Assembly: GCF_900100175.1 (NCBI RefSeq)
Contig: NZ_FNEM01000012.1
Span: 62,001 to 126,000, forward strand
Direction of reading: 5' to 3'
Source: Ferrimonas sediminum
Lineage (GTDB): Bacteria > Pseudomonadota > Gammaproteobacteria > Enterobacterales > Shewanellaceae
DNA: 64,000 nt
Part shown: positions 9,553 to 19,151 of the stretch, one piece after another
Layout: each line of letters begins with the position of its first letter
Position numbering within the stretch: position 1 is the first letter of the stretch
Notes under the pieces: model-generated
Database searches by the model: none
What the model was told of the DNA's origin: nothing
Seen by the model: the letters and a program-made list of their open reading frames with translations, nothing else
Made by a program: the position numbers and the translations under genes

Positions 9553-12201
9553 TTACTCCTCGCCGGCGTCCTCAGCCGCATTGTCGGCGTCAGCCTGAGG
9601 CTGGGCCTCGGCATCGGCGGCAACGTCGTTGCCTTCGCCGTCCACGGCGGACGCGTCGACCAGACTCTCGCCTTCCTCGATCTCGTCGATGCGCTGCAGA
9701 CCCACCACCTGTTCACCCTCCTGGGTTCGGATGATGGTCACGCCCTGGGTATTACGGCCAACCTGAGACACCTCATGCACCCGGGTCCGCACCAGGGTGC
9801 CGCCGTCGGTGATCAGCATGATCTCGTCGTTTTCCGTTACCTGAACCGCGCCAACCACCGGGCCGTTACGCTCACTCACCTTAATGGAGATTACGCCCTT
9901 GGTGGCCCGGCCTTTCACCGGATACTCGACTTCGTCGGTACGCTTACCATAACCGTTCTGAGTCACGGTCAGGATGGCACCGTCGCCACGAGGGACGATC
10001 ATCGACACCACCCGATCGACATCATCCAGGCTGATGCCGCGGACACCGATGGAGTTACGGCCCACGGAACGCACATTGGTCTCGTTGAAGCGCACTACCT
10101 TACCGGCGTCGGAGAACAGCATGATCTCGTCGTCACCGTTGGTGATGTCAACACCGATCAGCTCATCGCCGTCGTTGAGGTTGATGGCACGAATACCGGA
10201 AGACAGCGGACGGCTGTATGCGTCCAGAGCGGTCTTCTTGATGATGCCCTTGGCGGTGGCGAAGGCGATGAACTTGCTCGGATCGTACTCACGAACCGGC
10301 AGAATCGCCTGAATCACTTCACCGTCATCCAGCGGCAGCAGGTTAACGATTGGCTTACCCCGGGCGGTACGGCTGGCCAGCGGCAACTGGAACACCCGCA
10401 TCCAGTACACCTTACCGGCGTTGGAGAAGCACAAGATGGTGTCGTGGGTGTTGGCCACCAGCAGACGTTCGATGAAATCTTCATCCTTCATCTTGGCAGC
10501 GGCCTTGCCTTTACCACCCCGGCGCTGGGCTTCGTATTCGCTCAACGGCTGATACTTCACGTAACCGGCATGGGACAGGGTCACCACCACGTCTTCTTCG
10601 GTGATCAGGTCTTCCAGGGAGATGTCGGCGGACGCGGCGGAGATCTCGGTGCGACGCTCGTCGCCGTACTCGGCCCTGATCGCCTCCAGCTCTTCGCGAA
10701 TCACTTCCATCAGACGCTCCGGGCTGGCCAGAATCAGCATCAGCTCGGCGATCTCTTCCAGCAGCTGGCGGTACTCATCGAGAATGTTCTCGTGTTCCAG
10801 GCCGGTCAGCTTCTGCAGACGCAGGTCCAGAATCGCCCGGGCCTGCTGCTCGGTCAGGTAGTACTGGCCATCACGGATACCGAACTCGGGGGTCAGCCAG
10901 TCCGGACGGGCGGCGTCATCACCGGCTTTCTCCAGCATCGATGCCACATTGCCCAGATCCCAACCACGGGACAGCAACGCTTCGCGGGCTTCTGCAGGAG
11001 TAGGCGAGTTACGGATCAGCTCAATGACCGGATCGATATTGGCCAGGGAGATGGCCAGGCCTTCGAGGATGTGGGCCCGCTCGCGGGCTTTACGCAGTTC
11101 GAACACAGTCCGACGGGTTACCACTTCGCGACGGTGGGTCACGAAGGCTTCCAGTGTCTCTTTCAGGTTAAACACTTTAGGCTGGTTGTTGCCCAGTGCC
11201 ACCATGTTGATGCCGAACACCGTCTGCATCTGGGTCTGAGCGTACAGGTTGTTCAGCACCACTTCCGGCACTTCACCGCGCTTCAGCTCGATCACCACCC
11301 GCATGCCGTCTTTATCAGACTCATCACGCAGGCCGCTGATCCCTTCCAGCTTCTTATCCTTAACCAGCTCGGCGATCTTCTCGATCAAGCGGGCCTTGTT
11401 CACCTGGTACGGCAGTTCATCGACAATGATGGACTCTTTACCGGTGCTGCTGGTCTCGACATTGGTCTTGGCGCGAACGTAGATCTTGCCGCGACCGGTC
11501 TTGTAGGCATCGATGATGCCCTTGCGACCATTGATGATGCCGCCGGTAGGGAAATCCGGACCGGGGATCAGCTCCAGCAACTCTTCGAAGGTCACGTCGC
11601 TGTTGTCGATGTACGCCAGACAGCCGTTGATCACTTCGGTCAGGTTGTGGGGAGGAATGTTGGTGGCCATGCCCACGGCGATGCCGCTTGAGCCGTTGAC
11701 CAGCAGGTTCGGCACCCGGGTCGGCATCACTTCAGGAATCTGCTCGGTGCCGTCGTAGTTGGGCACGTAGTCGACGGTTTCCTTATCCAGATCCGCCAGC
11801 AGTTCGTGGGCCACTTTGGCCATGCGGATTTCGGTATAACGCATCGCCGCGGCGGAGTCGCCGTCGACGGAACCGAAGTTACCCTGGCCATCGACCAGGG
11901 TATAACGTAAGGAGAACGGCTGCGCCATACGTACGATGGTGTCGTACACGGCACTGTCACCATGAGGGTGGTACTTACCGATCACGTCGCCCACGATACG
12001 GGCGGATTTTTTATAGGGTTTGTTCCAGTCGTTGCTCAAACCGTTCATCGCAAACAGGGTGCGACGGTGTACAGGCTTAAGACCATCCCGGACGTCGGGC
12101 AATGCACGCCCGACGATCACGCTCATGGCATAATCGAGATAGGAGCTTTTCAGTTCCTCTTCGATATTAATCGGCGTGATTTCGTTAGCCAGATCAGTCA
12201 T
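9553..12201 (-). CDS. gyrA: DNA gyrase subunit A
   Basis: GyrA is the cleavage-rejoining subunit of gyrase. The product is 882 residues. The N-terminus is colinear with E. coli GyrA, so the catalytic tyrosine is Tyr122 in AAAMRYTE. The quinolone-resistance region reads [15 protein letters not shown] with Ser83 and Asp87 intact, that is, the susceptible form. The C-terminal domain has the beta-pinwheel with the GyrA-box QRRGGKGK, and the protein ends in a very acidic tail rich in Asp, Glu and Ala (about the last 45 residues). The gene heads the minus-strand block leading to serC and has its own terminator. Confidence 0.98.
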   Translation of the reverse strand: MTDLANEITPINIEEELKSSYLDYAMSVIVGRALPDVRDGLKPVHRRTLFAMNGLSNDWNKPYKKSARIVGDVIGKYHPHGDSAVYDTIVRMAQPFSLRYTLVDGQGNFGSVDGDSAAAMRYTEIRMAKVAHELLADLDKETVDYVPNYDGTEQIPEVMPTRVPNLLVNGSSGIAVGMATNIPPHNLTEVINGCLAYIDNSDVTFEELLELIPGPDFPTGGIINGRKGIIDAYKTGRGKIYVRAKTNVETSSTGKESIIVDELPYQVNKARLIEKIAELVKDKKLEGISGLRDESDKDGMRVVIELKRGEVPEVVLNNLYAQTQMQTVFGINMVALGNNQPKVFNLKETLEAFVTHRREVVTRRTVFELRKARERAHILEGLAISLANIDPVIELIRNSPTPAEAREALLSRGWDLGNVASMLEKAGDDAARPDWLTPEFGIRDGQYYLTEQQARAILDLRLQKLTGLEHENILDEYRQLLEEIAELMLILASPERLMEVIREELEAIRAEYGDERRTEISAASADISLEDLITEEDVVVTLSHAGYVKYQPLSEYEAQRRGGKGKAAAKMKDEDFIERLLVANTHDTILCFSNAGKVYWMRVFQLPLASRTARGKPIVNLLPLDDGEVIQAILPVREYDPSKFIAFATAKGIIKKTALDAYSRPLSSGIRAINLNDGDELIGVDITNGDDEIMLFSDAGKVVRFNETNVRSVGRNSIGVRGISLDDVDRVVSMIVPRGDGAILTVTQNGYGKRTDEVEYPVKGRATKGVISIKVSERNGPVVGAVQVTENDEIMLITDGGTLVRTRVHEVSQVGRNTQGVTIIRTQEGEQVVGLQRIDEIEEGESLVDASAVDGEGNDVAADAEAQPQADADNAAEDAGEE

Positions 12202-12558
12202 AGACAGATGTTGTCCCTAAATAGCGCCCTGAAACCTCGGTTCCAGTCGCCCCGGCCAAGCCGGTAAAAACGGTGATTGGACATTTTAACACAGTCAAAG
12301 CGATTGGAAAGTGGCGTTTCTTATCCTGATAAACAACAACTTATAAGTGACCAATTTTCACCCAAACTCACCAATCCGACAGAGCATCTGATGCAATTTT
12401 GAGCAGATATTTTGATTTTTACCGCCCGCTTTAGTGGTTTTCTCTTCAACCCCTGTCGGCGTATACTGGCAACACTCAATCGGTTCTGAGGTTGCAGCTT
12501 AGTGCATCGGCACAAAATCTCACCGGAACCCCTGCAGGCAAGATAAAAAGGACAGAGA
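12202..12558. promoter_or_regulatory. Divergent intergenic region gyrA / ubiG
   Basis: This 357-base gap contains no plausible gene. It should carry both promoters. For ubiG a TATACT -10 candidate lies at about 12471-12476. GAAAAGGACAGAGA just before 12559 supplies the ubiG ribosome site. Nothing else stands out. Confidence 0.5.
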
Positions 12559-13296
12559 ATGCAGCAGTCGAACGTTGATCCCGTTGAAGTCGGCAAATTT
12601 GAAAAACTGGCGACCACCTGGTGGGATCCACTAGGTCACTCCAAACCCCTGCATCAACTCAACCCCCTGCGCGCCGGTTACATCGAACGTCATGCCGATG
12701 GCCTGTTTGGCAAACAGGTGTTGGATGTCGGTTGCGGCGGCGGCCTGCTGACCGAGGCCATGGCCAAGGCCGGCGCCCGGGCCACGGGCCTGGACATGGG
12801 CGAAGAGCCGGTAGAGGTGGCTCGCCTGCATGCGCTGGAAAGCGAACTGGAGATCAATTACCAACTGTGCACTGCCGAGGCCCATGCCGAGCACAAAGGC
12901 GGCCACTATGATGTGGTGACCTGTATGGAGATGCTGGAGCACGTTCCGGATCCCGAGTCGGTGATCCGCGCCTGTGCCGCCATGGTCAAGCCAGGAGGCC
13001 ACCTGTACCTGTCCACCATCAATAAGACACCGCTGGCCTACCTGACCACCATCGTCGGCGCCGAACAGATCGTCAAAGTGCTGCCTAAAGGCACCCACGA
13101 CTACAAGAAGTTCCTGCGGCCGTCCCAGCTGATCCGTTGGTGCGAACAGGCCGGTCTTCGAGTCGCCCATGCCGATGGCGTGCTCTATAACCCGCTTACG
13201 GAAACCTTCAAACTGTCCAACCGGATGGACATCAACTACATGATTCACGCGGTGAAACCAGATGAAACCCATGGAAGTGAAAGCCCTACTCTTTGA
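12559..13296 (+). CDS. ubiG: Ubiquinone biosynthesis O-methyltransferase
   Basis: UbiG carries out both O-methylations in ubiquinone synthesis. The 245-residue product has the N-terminal [23 protein letters not shown] typical of UbiG, SAM motif [13 protein letters not shown], and the [12 protein letters not shown] and [14 protein letters not shown] segments. The C-terminus [14 protein letters not shown] is also family-typical. The gene starts a short operon, and its last 35 bases overlap the next reading frame. A second, more distant UbiG paralogue is at 44009-44776. Confidence 0.95.
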   Translation: MQQSNVDPVEVGKFEKLATTWWDPLGHSKPLHQLNPLRAGYIERHADGLFGKQVLDVGCGGGLLTEAMAKAGARATGLDMGEEPVEVARLHALESELEINYQLCTAEAHAEHKGGHYDVVTCMEMLEHVPDPESVIRACAAMVKPGGHLYLSTINKTPLAYLTTIVGAEQIVKVLPKGTHDYKKFLRPSQLIRWCEQAGLRVAHADGVLYNPLTETFKLSNRMDINYMIHAVKPDETHGSESPTL

Positions 13297-13942
13297 TCTA
13301 GACGGCACCTTGCTGGATACCGCTCTGGATCTCGGCCAGGCCGCCAACGTCGCCCTGGCCCAGTTTGGCTACCCTGGCCTGAGCCGGGAGCAAGCCTACC
13401 TGTACACCAGTCACGGCAGTCGTGGCCTGCTGAAGGCGGCACTGGGGGAAGAGACTTTCGAGCGTACCGATATCTCGCCGATGCGCTCACTGCTGTTAGC
13501 CGCCTATGCCGACAACATCAGTGAACACACCCGCCCCTACGACGGCATTGAACGGATGCTGGCGCTGCTGGCGCAATTGCAACTGCCCTGGGGCATCGTT
13601 ACCAACAAGCCGGAAGGCCTGGCCCGGCAGCTGCTGCAACACCAGCCCAGCATGGCCGCCAGCGTCAGCCTGGTGGGCGGCGATACCCTGCCGGTATCCA
13701 AGCCGCACCCGGCGCCGCTGCTAAAGGCCGCCGACGAGATGGGCGTGATCCCGGAGCAGATCCTGTATGTCGGGGATGCCGAACGGGACATGGTAGCCGC
13801 CAACCACGCCGGCATGATCAGCGTCGCCGCCCTGTGGGGCTACATTAGCCCTGAAGACAAGGCGGAGGAGTGGCCCGCAAGCCATCGTTGCGATCAACCC
13901 GACGATCTTTTTAATCTGGTCCGTGATCTGGCTCAAAATTAG
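13262..13942 (+). CDS. HAD-family phosphatase, MupP/Gph type
   Basis: This 226-residue haloacid-dehalogenase phosphatase has motif [13 protein letters not shown], motif II VTNKP, the motif III lysine in SKPHP and motif IV VGDAERD. Generic annotation would be phosphoglycolate phosphatase (Gph). The position directly after ubiG, together with the C-terminal [17 protein letters not shown] segment, resembles Pseudomonas MupP, the N-acetylmuramate-6-phosphate phosphatase of the cell-wall recycling bypass, which is encoded next to ubiG there. That assignment is inference from recalled sequences. The start overlaps ubiG by 35 bases; a second ATG three codons later (13271) is an alternative. Confidence 0.8.
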   Translation: MKPMEVKALLFDLDGTLLDTALDLGQAANVALAQFGYPGLSREQAYLYTSHGSRGLLKAALGEETFERTDISPMRSLLLAAYADNISEHTRPYDGIERMLALLAQLQLPWGIVTNKPEGLARQLLQHQPSMAASVSLVGGDTLPVSKPHPAPLLKAADEMGVIPEQILYVGDAERDMVAANHAGMISVAALWGYISPEDKAEEWPASHRCDQPDDLFNLVRDLAQN

Positions 13943-13952
13943 CCATACAAAC

Positions 13953-13988
13953 CGGCGCTGGAAATTTTTTTCCGGCGCCTTTTTTTTA
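13953..13988 (+). terminator. Terminator after the ubiG operon
   Basis: GGCGCTGGAAA / TTTCCGGCGCC (one G-U pair) is followed by eight T, 10 bases after the phosphatase stop codon. Confidence 0.88.
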
Positions 13989-14063
13989 TCAAAAAAGGGG
14001 TTGATTTTCTGTCAGCGCAATGGTGGTGCAGGTTCCACGAAGCTGCCCTTTTGCCGAGCGCGG

Positions 14064-14084
14064 TTATTCACACAGTTACCCACA
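14064..14084 (+). promoter_or_regulatory. DnaA boxes upstream of nrdA
   Basis: TTATTCACA at 14064-14072 matches the DnaA consensus TTATNCACA exactly. TTACCCACA follows at 14076-14084 (one mismatch), exactly 12 bases on, and a weaker CTGCCCACA lies 11 bases further (14087-14095). E. coli nrdAB is also controlled through DnaA boxes, so coupling of ribonucleotide reductase expression to replication initiation is plausible. Confidence 0.65.
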
Positions 14085-14147
14085 ATCTGCCCACATTCTG
14101 GACCCTTGCGAAATCCCCCATACCAGCTTATCTTGTAGATCATCCCA

Positions 14148-14201
14148 TTGGCGCTACTACATGTAGTGTCCGATAATAAAAAAGAACACTACCGTCGGGG
14201 A
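14148..14201 (+). promoter_or_regulatory. nrdA promoter with paired NrdR boxes
   Basis: A promoter candidate has TTGGCG (14148-14153), an 18-base spacer and GATAAT (14172-14177). Box 1, CTACTACATGTAGTGT (14154-14169), with a perfect 12-bp palindrome core, lies between -35 and -10. A half-match, ACACTACC (14186-14193), begins a second box whose centre is 32 bases from the first. Paired boxes about three helical turns apart, overlapping the promoter, are the hallmark of NrdR repression. The second box is degenerate in its right half. Confidence 0.65.
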
Positions 14202-14256
14202 TCACCGGTCTGACCGGGGATTAACATCTCACGTACTTAGATTAAGGACATGAGAC

Positions 14257-14313
14257 GTGCCTTCAGTCCATGGCGACTGTGTTATTCGCACGTCGATACT
14301 CAACGATGAATAA
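14257..14313 (+). other. Possible leader ORF coupled to nrdA
   Basis: The nrdA ATG (14306) has no Shine-Dalgarno sequence, but AAGGA sits at 14244-14248. Eight bases later a GTG (14257) opens an 18-codon frame that ends at TAA 14311-14313, overlapping the nrdA start. A second short frame from ATG 14250 ends in TGA 14307-14309, overlapping the nrdA ATG as ATGA, but its spacing to AAGGA is too short. Either could couple translation into nrdA. There is no conservation evidence. Confidence 0.3.
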
Positions 14314-16582
14314 AAATCTGCTCATTACCAAACGCAGCGGCAAAAAGGAGCCCCTCGATCTCGATAAGATCCATCGGGTGATCTATTGGGCAGCCCAGGA
14401 TCTGGATAACGTCTCGGTCTCTCAGGTAGAGCTGGCCAGCCACATCCACTTCTTTGATGGCATTGAGACCGAAGCGATTCACGAAACCATCATCAAAGCC
14501 GCAGCCGACCTCATCAGTGAAGAGACCCCGGACTACCAGTACCTGGCCGCGCGCCTGGCGGTCTTCCACCTGCGTAAGAAGGCCTACGGTCAGTTCGAGC
14601 CGCCGCACCTGTTTGATCACGTAAGCAAGATGGTGGAGCTGGGCCGTTATGACCAGCACATTCTTCAGGATTACAGCCGCGACGAACTCAATGAGCTGAA
14701 TGAGCACCTCGATCACTGGCGCGACATGGACTTCTCCTACGCCGCCGTCAAGCAGCTGGAAGGCAAATACCTGGTGCAGAACCGGGTAACCGGCGAGGTG
14801 TTTGAGAGCGCCCAGTTCCTGTACATGCTGGTGGCCGCCTGCCTGTTTGCCAACTACCCGAAGGCGACGCGCCTGGACTACGTCAAGCGGTTCTACGACG
14901 CCACCTCCAAGTTCAAGATCTCCCTGCCCACGCCCATCATGTCCGGCGTGCGCACCCCGACCCGACAGTTCAGCTCTTGTGTGCTGATCGAGTGTGGCGA
15001 CAGCCTCGACTCCATCAACGCCACCTCCGCGGCCATCGTTAACTACGTCAGCCAGCGGGCCGGCATCGGCATCAACGGCGGCAACATTCGCGCCCTGGGC
15101 AGTCCGATTCGCGGCGGCGAAGCCTTCCACACCGGTTGCTTGCCGTTCTATAAGCACTTCCAGACCGCAGTGAAGTCCTGTTCACAGGGCGGCGTTCGCG
15201 GTGGCGCGGCCACCCTGTTCTACCCCTTGTGGCACCTGGAAGCGGAAGAGCTGCTGGTACTGAAAAACAACCGCGGCACCGACGCCAACCGCATCCGTCA
15301 TCTGGACTACGGCGTTCAGATCAACCGCACCCTGTACCAGCGCCTGCTGGACGGTGGCAACATCAGCCTGTTCTCGCCTTCGGATGTGCCCGGCCTGTAC
15401 GACGCCTTCTTTGCCGATCAGGAGGAGTTTGAGCGGCTCTATTGTCAGTACGAAGCCGACAGCAGCATTCGCCGCAAAACCGTTAAGGCGGTGGCGCTGT
15501 TCAGCCTGCTGATGCAGGAGCGCGCCTCCACCGGCCGTATCTACATTCAGCACGTGGATCACTGCAACACCCACAGCCCCTTCGATCCTAAAGTGGCACC
15601 GGTGAAGCAATCCAACCTGTGCCTGGAGATTGCCCTGCCCACCAAACCGCTGAAACACCTTAACGACACCGAGGGCGAGATTGCCCTGTGCACGCTGTCG
15701 GCGTTCAACCTGGGTGCCATCGACAGCCTCGACGAGCTCGAAGAGCTGGCGGCACTGGCGGTGCGGGCGCTGGACAGTTTGCTGGACTACCAGGACTACC
15801 CGGTGCCGGCGGCCGAGCTCGGCTCCATGAAGCGCCGTACCCTGGGGATCGGCGTCATCAACTACGCCTACTACCTGGCCAAGAACGGTGTCCGCTACTC
15901 CGATGGCAGCGGCAACAACCTGACTCACAAAACCTTTGAGGCGATTCAGTACTACCTGCTGAAAGCCTCGAACGAGCTGGCGAAGGAGCAAGGCGCCTGC
16001 CCGGGCTTTAACGAGACCACCTACTCCCAGGGAATCCTGCCCATCGACAGCTACAAAACCGCCATCGATGAGATCTGTGACGAACCCCTGCACCTGGACT
16101 GGGACGGCCTGCGCGCCAGCATCGTTGAGCACGGCCTGCGCAACTCCACCCTGTCGGCACTGATGCCGTCAGAGACCAGCTCGCAGATCTCCAATGCCAC
16201 CAACGGCATTGAGCCACCACGAGGGCTGGTGAGCGTTAAGGGGTCCAAAGATGGCATCATGAAGCAGGTGGTGCCGGGCATCGACAGCCTCAAGGGCAGC
16301 TACGAGTTGCTGTGGGACATTCCCAGCAACACCGGCTACCTGCAGTTGGTGGGCATCATGCAGAAGTTCATCGACCAGGCCATCTCCGCCAACACCAACT
16401 ACGATCCGTCCCGCTATGAGGACAACAAGATGCCCATGGGCATGCTGCTGAAGGATCTGATGCTGGCGTACAAGTACGGTCTGAAGACGCTGTACTACCA
16501 GAACACCCGTGACGGCCAGTCCGACGCCCAGAGCAAAGCGGACAGCGACGACGATTGCGCCGGTGGCGCCTGTAAGATTTAA
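14306..16582 (+). CDS. nrdA: Class Ia ribonucleoside-diphosphate reductase, alpha subunit
   Basis: This is the large subunit of aerobic ribonucleotide reductase. The product is 758 residues from MNKNLLITKRSGKKE, nearly identical in layout to E. coli NrdA. An N-terminal ATP-cone (about residues 1-95, dATP inhibition) precedes the catalytic barrel, which has SSCVLIECGDS and NLCLEIALPT. The C-terminus ends CAGGACKI, a CxxxxC swinging-arm dithiol. An ATG 12 codons upstream is in frame but extends beyond the family N-terminus and also lacks a ribosome site. It is in an operon with nrdB (49-base gap) and yfaE, under predicted NrdR and DnaA control. Confidence 0.97.
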   Translation: MNKNLLITKRSGKKEPLDLDKIHRVIYWAAQDLDNVSVSQVELASHIHFFDGIETEAIHETIIKAAADLISEETPDYQYLAARLAVFHLRKKAYGQFEPPHLFDHVSKMVELGRYDQHILQDYSRDELNELNEHLDHWRDMDFSYAAVKQLEGKYLVQNRVTGEVFESAQFLYMLVAACLFANYPKATRLDYVKRFYDATSKFKISLPTPIMSGVRTPTRQFSSCVLIECGDSLDSINATSAAIVNYVSQRAGIGINGGNIRALGSPIRGGEAFHTGCLPFYKHFQTAVKSCSQGGVRGGAATLFYPLWHLEAEELLVLKNNRGTDANRIRHLDYGVQINRTLYQRLLDGGNISLFSPSDVPGLYDAFFADQEEFERLYCQYEADSSIRRKTVKAVALFSLLMQERASTGRIYIQHVDHCNTHSPFDPKVAPVKQSNLCLEIALPTKPLKHLNDTEGEIALCTLSAFNLGAIDSLDELEELAALAVRALDSLLDYQDYPVPAAELGSMKRRTLGIGVINYAYYLAKNGVRYSDGSGNNLTHKTFEAIQYYLLKASNELAKEQGACPGFNETTYSQGILPIDSYKTAIDEICDEPLHLDWDGLRASIVEHGLRNSTLSALMPSETSSQISNATNGIEPPRGLVSVKGSKDGIMKQVVPGIDSLKGSYELLWDIPSNTGYLQLVGIMQKFIDQAISANTNYDPSRYEDNKMPMGMLLKDLMLAYKYGLKTLYYQNTRDGQSDAQSKADSDDDCAGGACKI

Positions 16583-16631
16583 CCGCCAGTGCCCCGCAAA
16601 CGCGGGGCACTGCCACGGATAGGACAAAATT

Positions 16632-17768
16632 ATGACCCACAGATACAGCACATTTTCACGGGAAGCCAACAACGCGCTGAAAGAGCCGATGTTCCTCGGC
16701 AATCCGGTGAACGTGGCCCGTTACGATCAACAGAAGCACCCGATTTTTGAAGAGCTGATCGAAAAGCAGCTGTCGTTCTTCTGGCGCCCCGAAGAGGTGG
16801 ACGTCACCCAAGATCGCATCGACTTCAACGACCTGCCTGATCATGAAAAACACATCTTCCTGTCGAACCTGAAGTACCAGACCCTGCTGGACTCCATTCA
16901 GGGCCGTAGCCCCAACGTGGCGCTGCTGCCGCTGGTGTCCCTGCCTGAACTGGAAACCTGGATTGAGACCTGGTCGTTCTATGAGACCATTCACTCGCGC
17001 TCCTACACCCACATCATTCGCAACATCGTCAATGATCCCGGAGTGGTGTTCGACGACATCGTCGCCAACAGCGAAATTCAGAAACGCGCCAACGACATCT
17101 CCAAATATTACGATGCCCTGATCGACTATACCCAGCGTTATCAGCAGTTTGGTGAAGGCAACCATCAGGTAGGCAGCGAGCAGTTCACCCTCAGCCGCCG
17201 TGAACTGAAGAAAAAGCTGTACCTGTGCCTGATGTCCATCAACGTACTGGAGGCGGTGCGCTTCTACGTCAGCTTTGCCTGCTCCTTTGCCTTTGCCGAG
17301 CGGGAAGTGATGGAAGGCAACGCCAAGATCATCCGCTTTATCGCCCGCGATGAACAACTGCACCTGGTGGGCACCCAGCACATGCTTAACCTGATGGCCA
17401 CCAACCAGGACGACAACGAAATGGCCGAGATCGCCATCGAGTGTCACAGCGAAGCGGTGGAGATCTTCCGCCGCGCCGCCGAGCAGGAGAAAGATTGGGC
17501 CTCCTACCTGTTTAAAGACGGCTCCATGCTGGGTCTGAATAAGAAGATCATCGAAGATTACGTGGAGTTCATCACCAACCAGCGCATGAGCGCGCTCGGG
17601 TTTGCACCGATCTTTGACAAGCGCTCCAATCCGCTACCGTGGATGAGTAAGTGGCTGGAGAGTGATGCGGTACAGGTGGCACCCCAGGAGGTGGAGGTCA
17701 GCAGCTATCTGACCAACCAGATCAAGAACGAAGTCCACCAGGACGAGTTCTCCTCGTTTGAACTGTAA
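16632..17768 (+). CDS. nrdB: Class Ia ribonucleoside-diphosphate reductase, beta subunit
   Basis: This radical-bearing small subunit is 378 residues long. It carries the diiron ligands in [18 protein letters not shown] and the ARDEQLHL helix. The radical tyrosine corresponds to E. coli Tyr122 and is Tyr125 here (HSRSYTH). The C-terminal [13 protein letters not shown] is the tail that docks on NrdA. It is encoded 49 bases after nrdA, with AGGA before the ATG. Confidence 0.97.
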   Translation: MTHRYSTFSREANNALKEPMFLGNPVNVARYDQQKHPIFEELIEKQLSFFWRPEEVDVTQDRIDFNDLPDHEKHIFLSNLKYQTLLDSIQGRSPNVALLPLVSLPELETWIETWSFYETIHSRSYTHIIRNIVNDPGVVFDDIVANSEIQKRANDISKYYDALIDYTQRYQQFGEGNHQVGSEQFTLSRRELKKKLYLCLMSINVLEAVRFYVSFACSFAFAEREVMEGNAKIIRFIARDEQLHLVGTQHMLNLMATNQDDNEMAEIAIECHSEAVEIFRRAAEQEKDWASYLFKDGSMLGLNKKIIEDYVEFITNQRMSALGFAPIFDKRSNPLPWMSKWLESDAVQVAPQEVEVSSYLTNQIKNEVHQDEFSSFEL

Positions 17769-17780
17769 CGGTTCAGCCGA

Positions 17781-18035
17781 TTGAAACTGTGGAAAATCCG
17801 CCTTGGCGGCGGCCGGGAACTGGAGCATGGCAATCACCACACCACCCTGCTCCATGCCCTGGAATCTGTCGGTCATTACAGCGAGTGCCGCAGTGGCTTC
17901 TGCGGCGCCTGTAAGGCCACTCTGGTGAGTGGCAGCGTCCGCTATCTGACCACTCCCATGGCCTTTCTTAAACCCGGTGAGATTCTGCCCTGCTGCTGCA
18001 CGCCGGAAACTGACCTGGAGCTTAATCTTGGCTGA
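17781..18035 (+). CDS. yfaE: 2Fe-2S ferredoxin YfaE (NrdB cofactor maintenance)
   Basis: This small plant-type ferredoxin (84 residues) has C36-x4-C41-x2-C44 and a fourth ligand in the CCC at 71-73. In E. coli YfaE donates electrons to regenerate the diferric-tyrosyl radical of NrdB, and the nrdA-nrdB-yfaE order is the same. The start is TTG, 12 bases after the nrdB stop, with no clear Shine-Dalgarno sequence, which suggests translation coupled to nrdB. Its last 14 bases overlap the convergent lipoprotein gene. Confidence 0.92.
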   Translation: MKLWKIRLGGGRELEHGNHHTTLLHALESVGHYSECRSGFCGACKATLVSGSVRYLTTPMAFLKPGEILPCCCTPETDLELNLG

Positions 18036-18396
18036 GGGCCGGCTCTGACTCAGGGTCGATGGTAACATCGGCCTTGATCTGGGTCTTCGCCAGGGCGACT
18101 TCATGCTCGGCGTACTTATCCACCGGCGACTGCGGCGGCCGCCACCGCTCCAACGCCAGTTGAGCCTCTTGTGTCATCGCCTGGCTCTGCTGCAACGAAT
18201 CTTCACCCAGGTACTGCGCCTCCAGCCACAACACCTGAGCCATCTCAATGGTACTGTCCAGAATGACCCGAGCCGCCGCCTGAGCGTTGTCCATGGCTCT
18301 GTCTACTCTTTCCTGATTGGCTTCACTGCAGCCACTAAGCCATCCGACTGACCCTATCACTACCAACACCCTAACCCACTTCATCGGTTGATGCAT
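18022..18396 (-). CDS. Small predicted lipoprotein, function unknown
   Basis: The product is about 124 residues from ATG 18396, which has GGAGG eight bases upstream. A longer frame from 18441 lacks this. A hydrophobic N-terminus ends in a lipobox (WLSGC), so export and lipidation are expected. The rest is hydrophilic and helical, with a conspicuous Asp-, Glu- and Gln-rich tail (DPESEPALSQD). I do not recognise the family. It is convergent with yfaE and overlaps its end by 14 bases. Confidence 0.7.
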   Translation of the reverse strand: MHQPMKWVRVLVVIGSVGWLSGCSEANQERVDRAMDNAQAAARVILDSTIEMAQVLWLEAQYLGEDSLQQSQAMTQEAQLALERWRPPQSPVDKYAEHEVALAKTQIKADVTIDPESEPALSQD

Positions 18397-18593
18397 GACC
18401 TGCCCTCCGTCGAATTGCATTAAGCATAGTCCATCCTCCACCCAAGTTACTCAAAGCGGTCATTAATTCGCCCGGATCACACATTCGTTGATCCAGAAAC
18501 AGAAACCTTCACTGCCCGGGCACCATTTTCCCTGTTATCGAATTCAGGCTTTGGTACACTTGCGGCATTGATAACCGGGCAACGAGACCGATA

Positions 18594-19097
18594 ATGACAG
18601 AGCCAAACAAGATTCCACCCGAAGGCGCTTCCGCCGAGCTGTTCAACGGTGACATCAACCGCATCATGATCGCCATTCCAGCACCGAGCCACCCCGAAGT
18701 GGAGCAGGTCCTGGGCAAAGGCCAACACCGCATCAAGGCGGGTGTGGTCTATCGCGCTCCCGCCATCCTGCTCTCCTTTGACTTTGGCAACGGCCTGGTG
18801 ATGGATTGCCCCTTTGAAGCCAAAGGGTTGGGTGAGCATTTCGTTGCCCCGGAACTGAACGACGGCCAGCTGCCACTGACCCTGCAGGTGTTCGATGCCG
18901 AAAACGGCACCCTGCTGGAATCCACCGAGGTGGCCCTGCACGCCGACAACACCCAGGTGCTGATGGATGCCGTAGCCGACCAGCGTAGCCGGGAGTGGAC
19001 TCATCAGGAGTTTATCGGCCAACTGTCCGAGCTGTATAAGATTGAGATGAGCGAGTTTCTGCAGCTGGTGCAGCAGCGGGAGCTGGCGGCTCTGTAA
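18594..19097 (+). CDS. Conserved-looking protein of unknown function
   Basis: This 167-residue soluble protein starts MTEPNKIPPEG. No signal peptide or membrane segment is visible. The sequence is compact and well mixed, with beta-rich stretches (LLSFDFGNGLVMDCPFEAKG) in the middle and a helical C-terminus. GC content and codon use match the surrounding core genes. It is a single-gene unit with its own terminator. I do not recognise the family. Confidence 0.75.
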   Translation: MTEPNKIPPEGASAELFNGDINRIMIAIPAPSHPEVEQVLGKGQHRIKAGVVYRAPAILLSFDFGNGLVMDCPFEAKGLGEHFVAPELNDGQLPLTLQVFDAENGTLLESTEVALHADNTQVLMDAVADQRSREWTHQEFIGQLSELYKIEMSEFLQLVQQRELAAL

Positions 19098-19116
19098 GTC
19101 AGCCGACTCAAATGCT

Positions 19117-19141
19117 AAAGGCACCCTCGGGTGCCTTTTTT
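19117..19141 (+). terminator. Intrinsic terminator
   Basis: AAAGGCACCC-TC-GGGTGCCTTT is followed by more T, 19 bases after the unknown gene ending at 19097. Confidence 0.88.
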
Positions 19142-19151
19142 TTGATGGCCG

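Noticed and set aside
9775-11691. Long plus-strand reading frame of 638 codons
   Set aside because: Antisense to gyrA; low-complexity His/Gln/Gly composition and no family resemblance.
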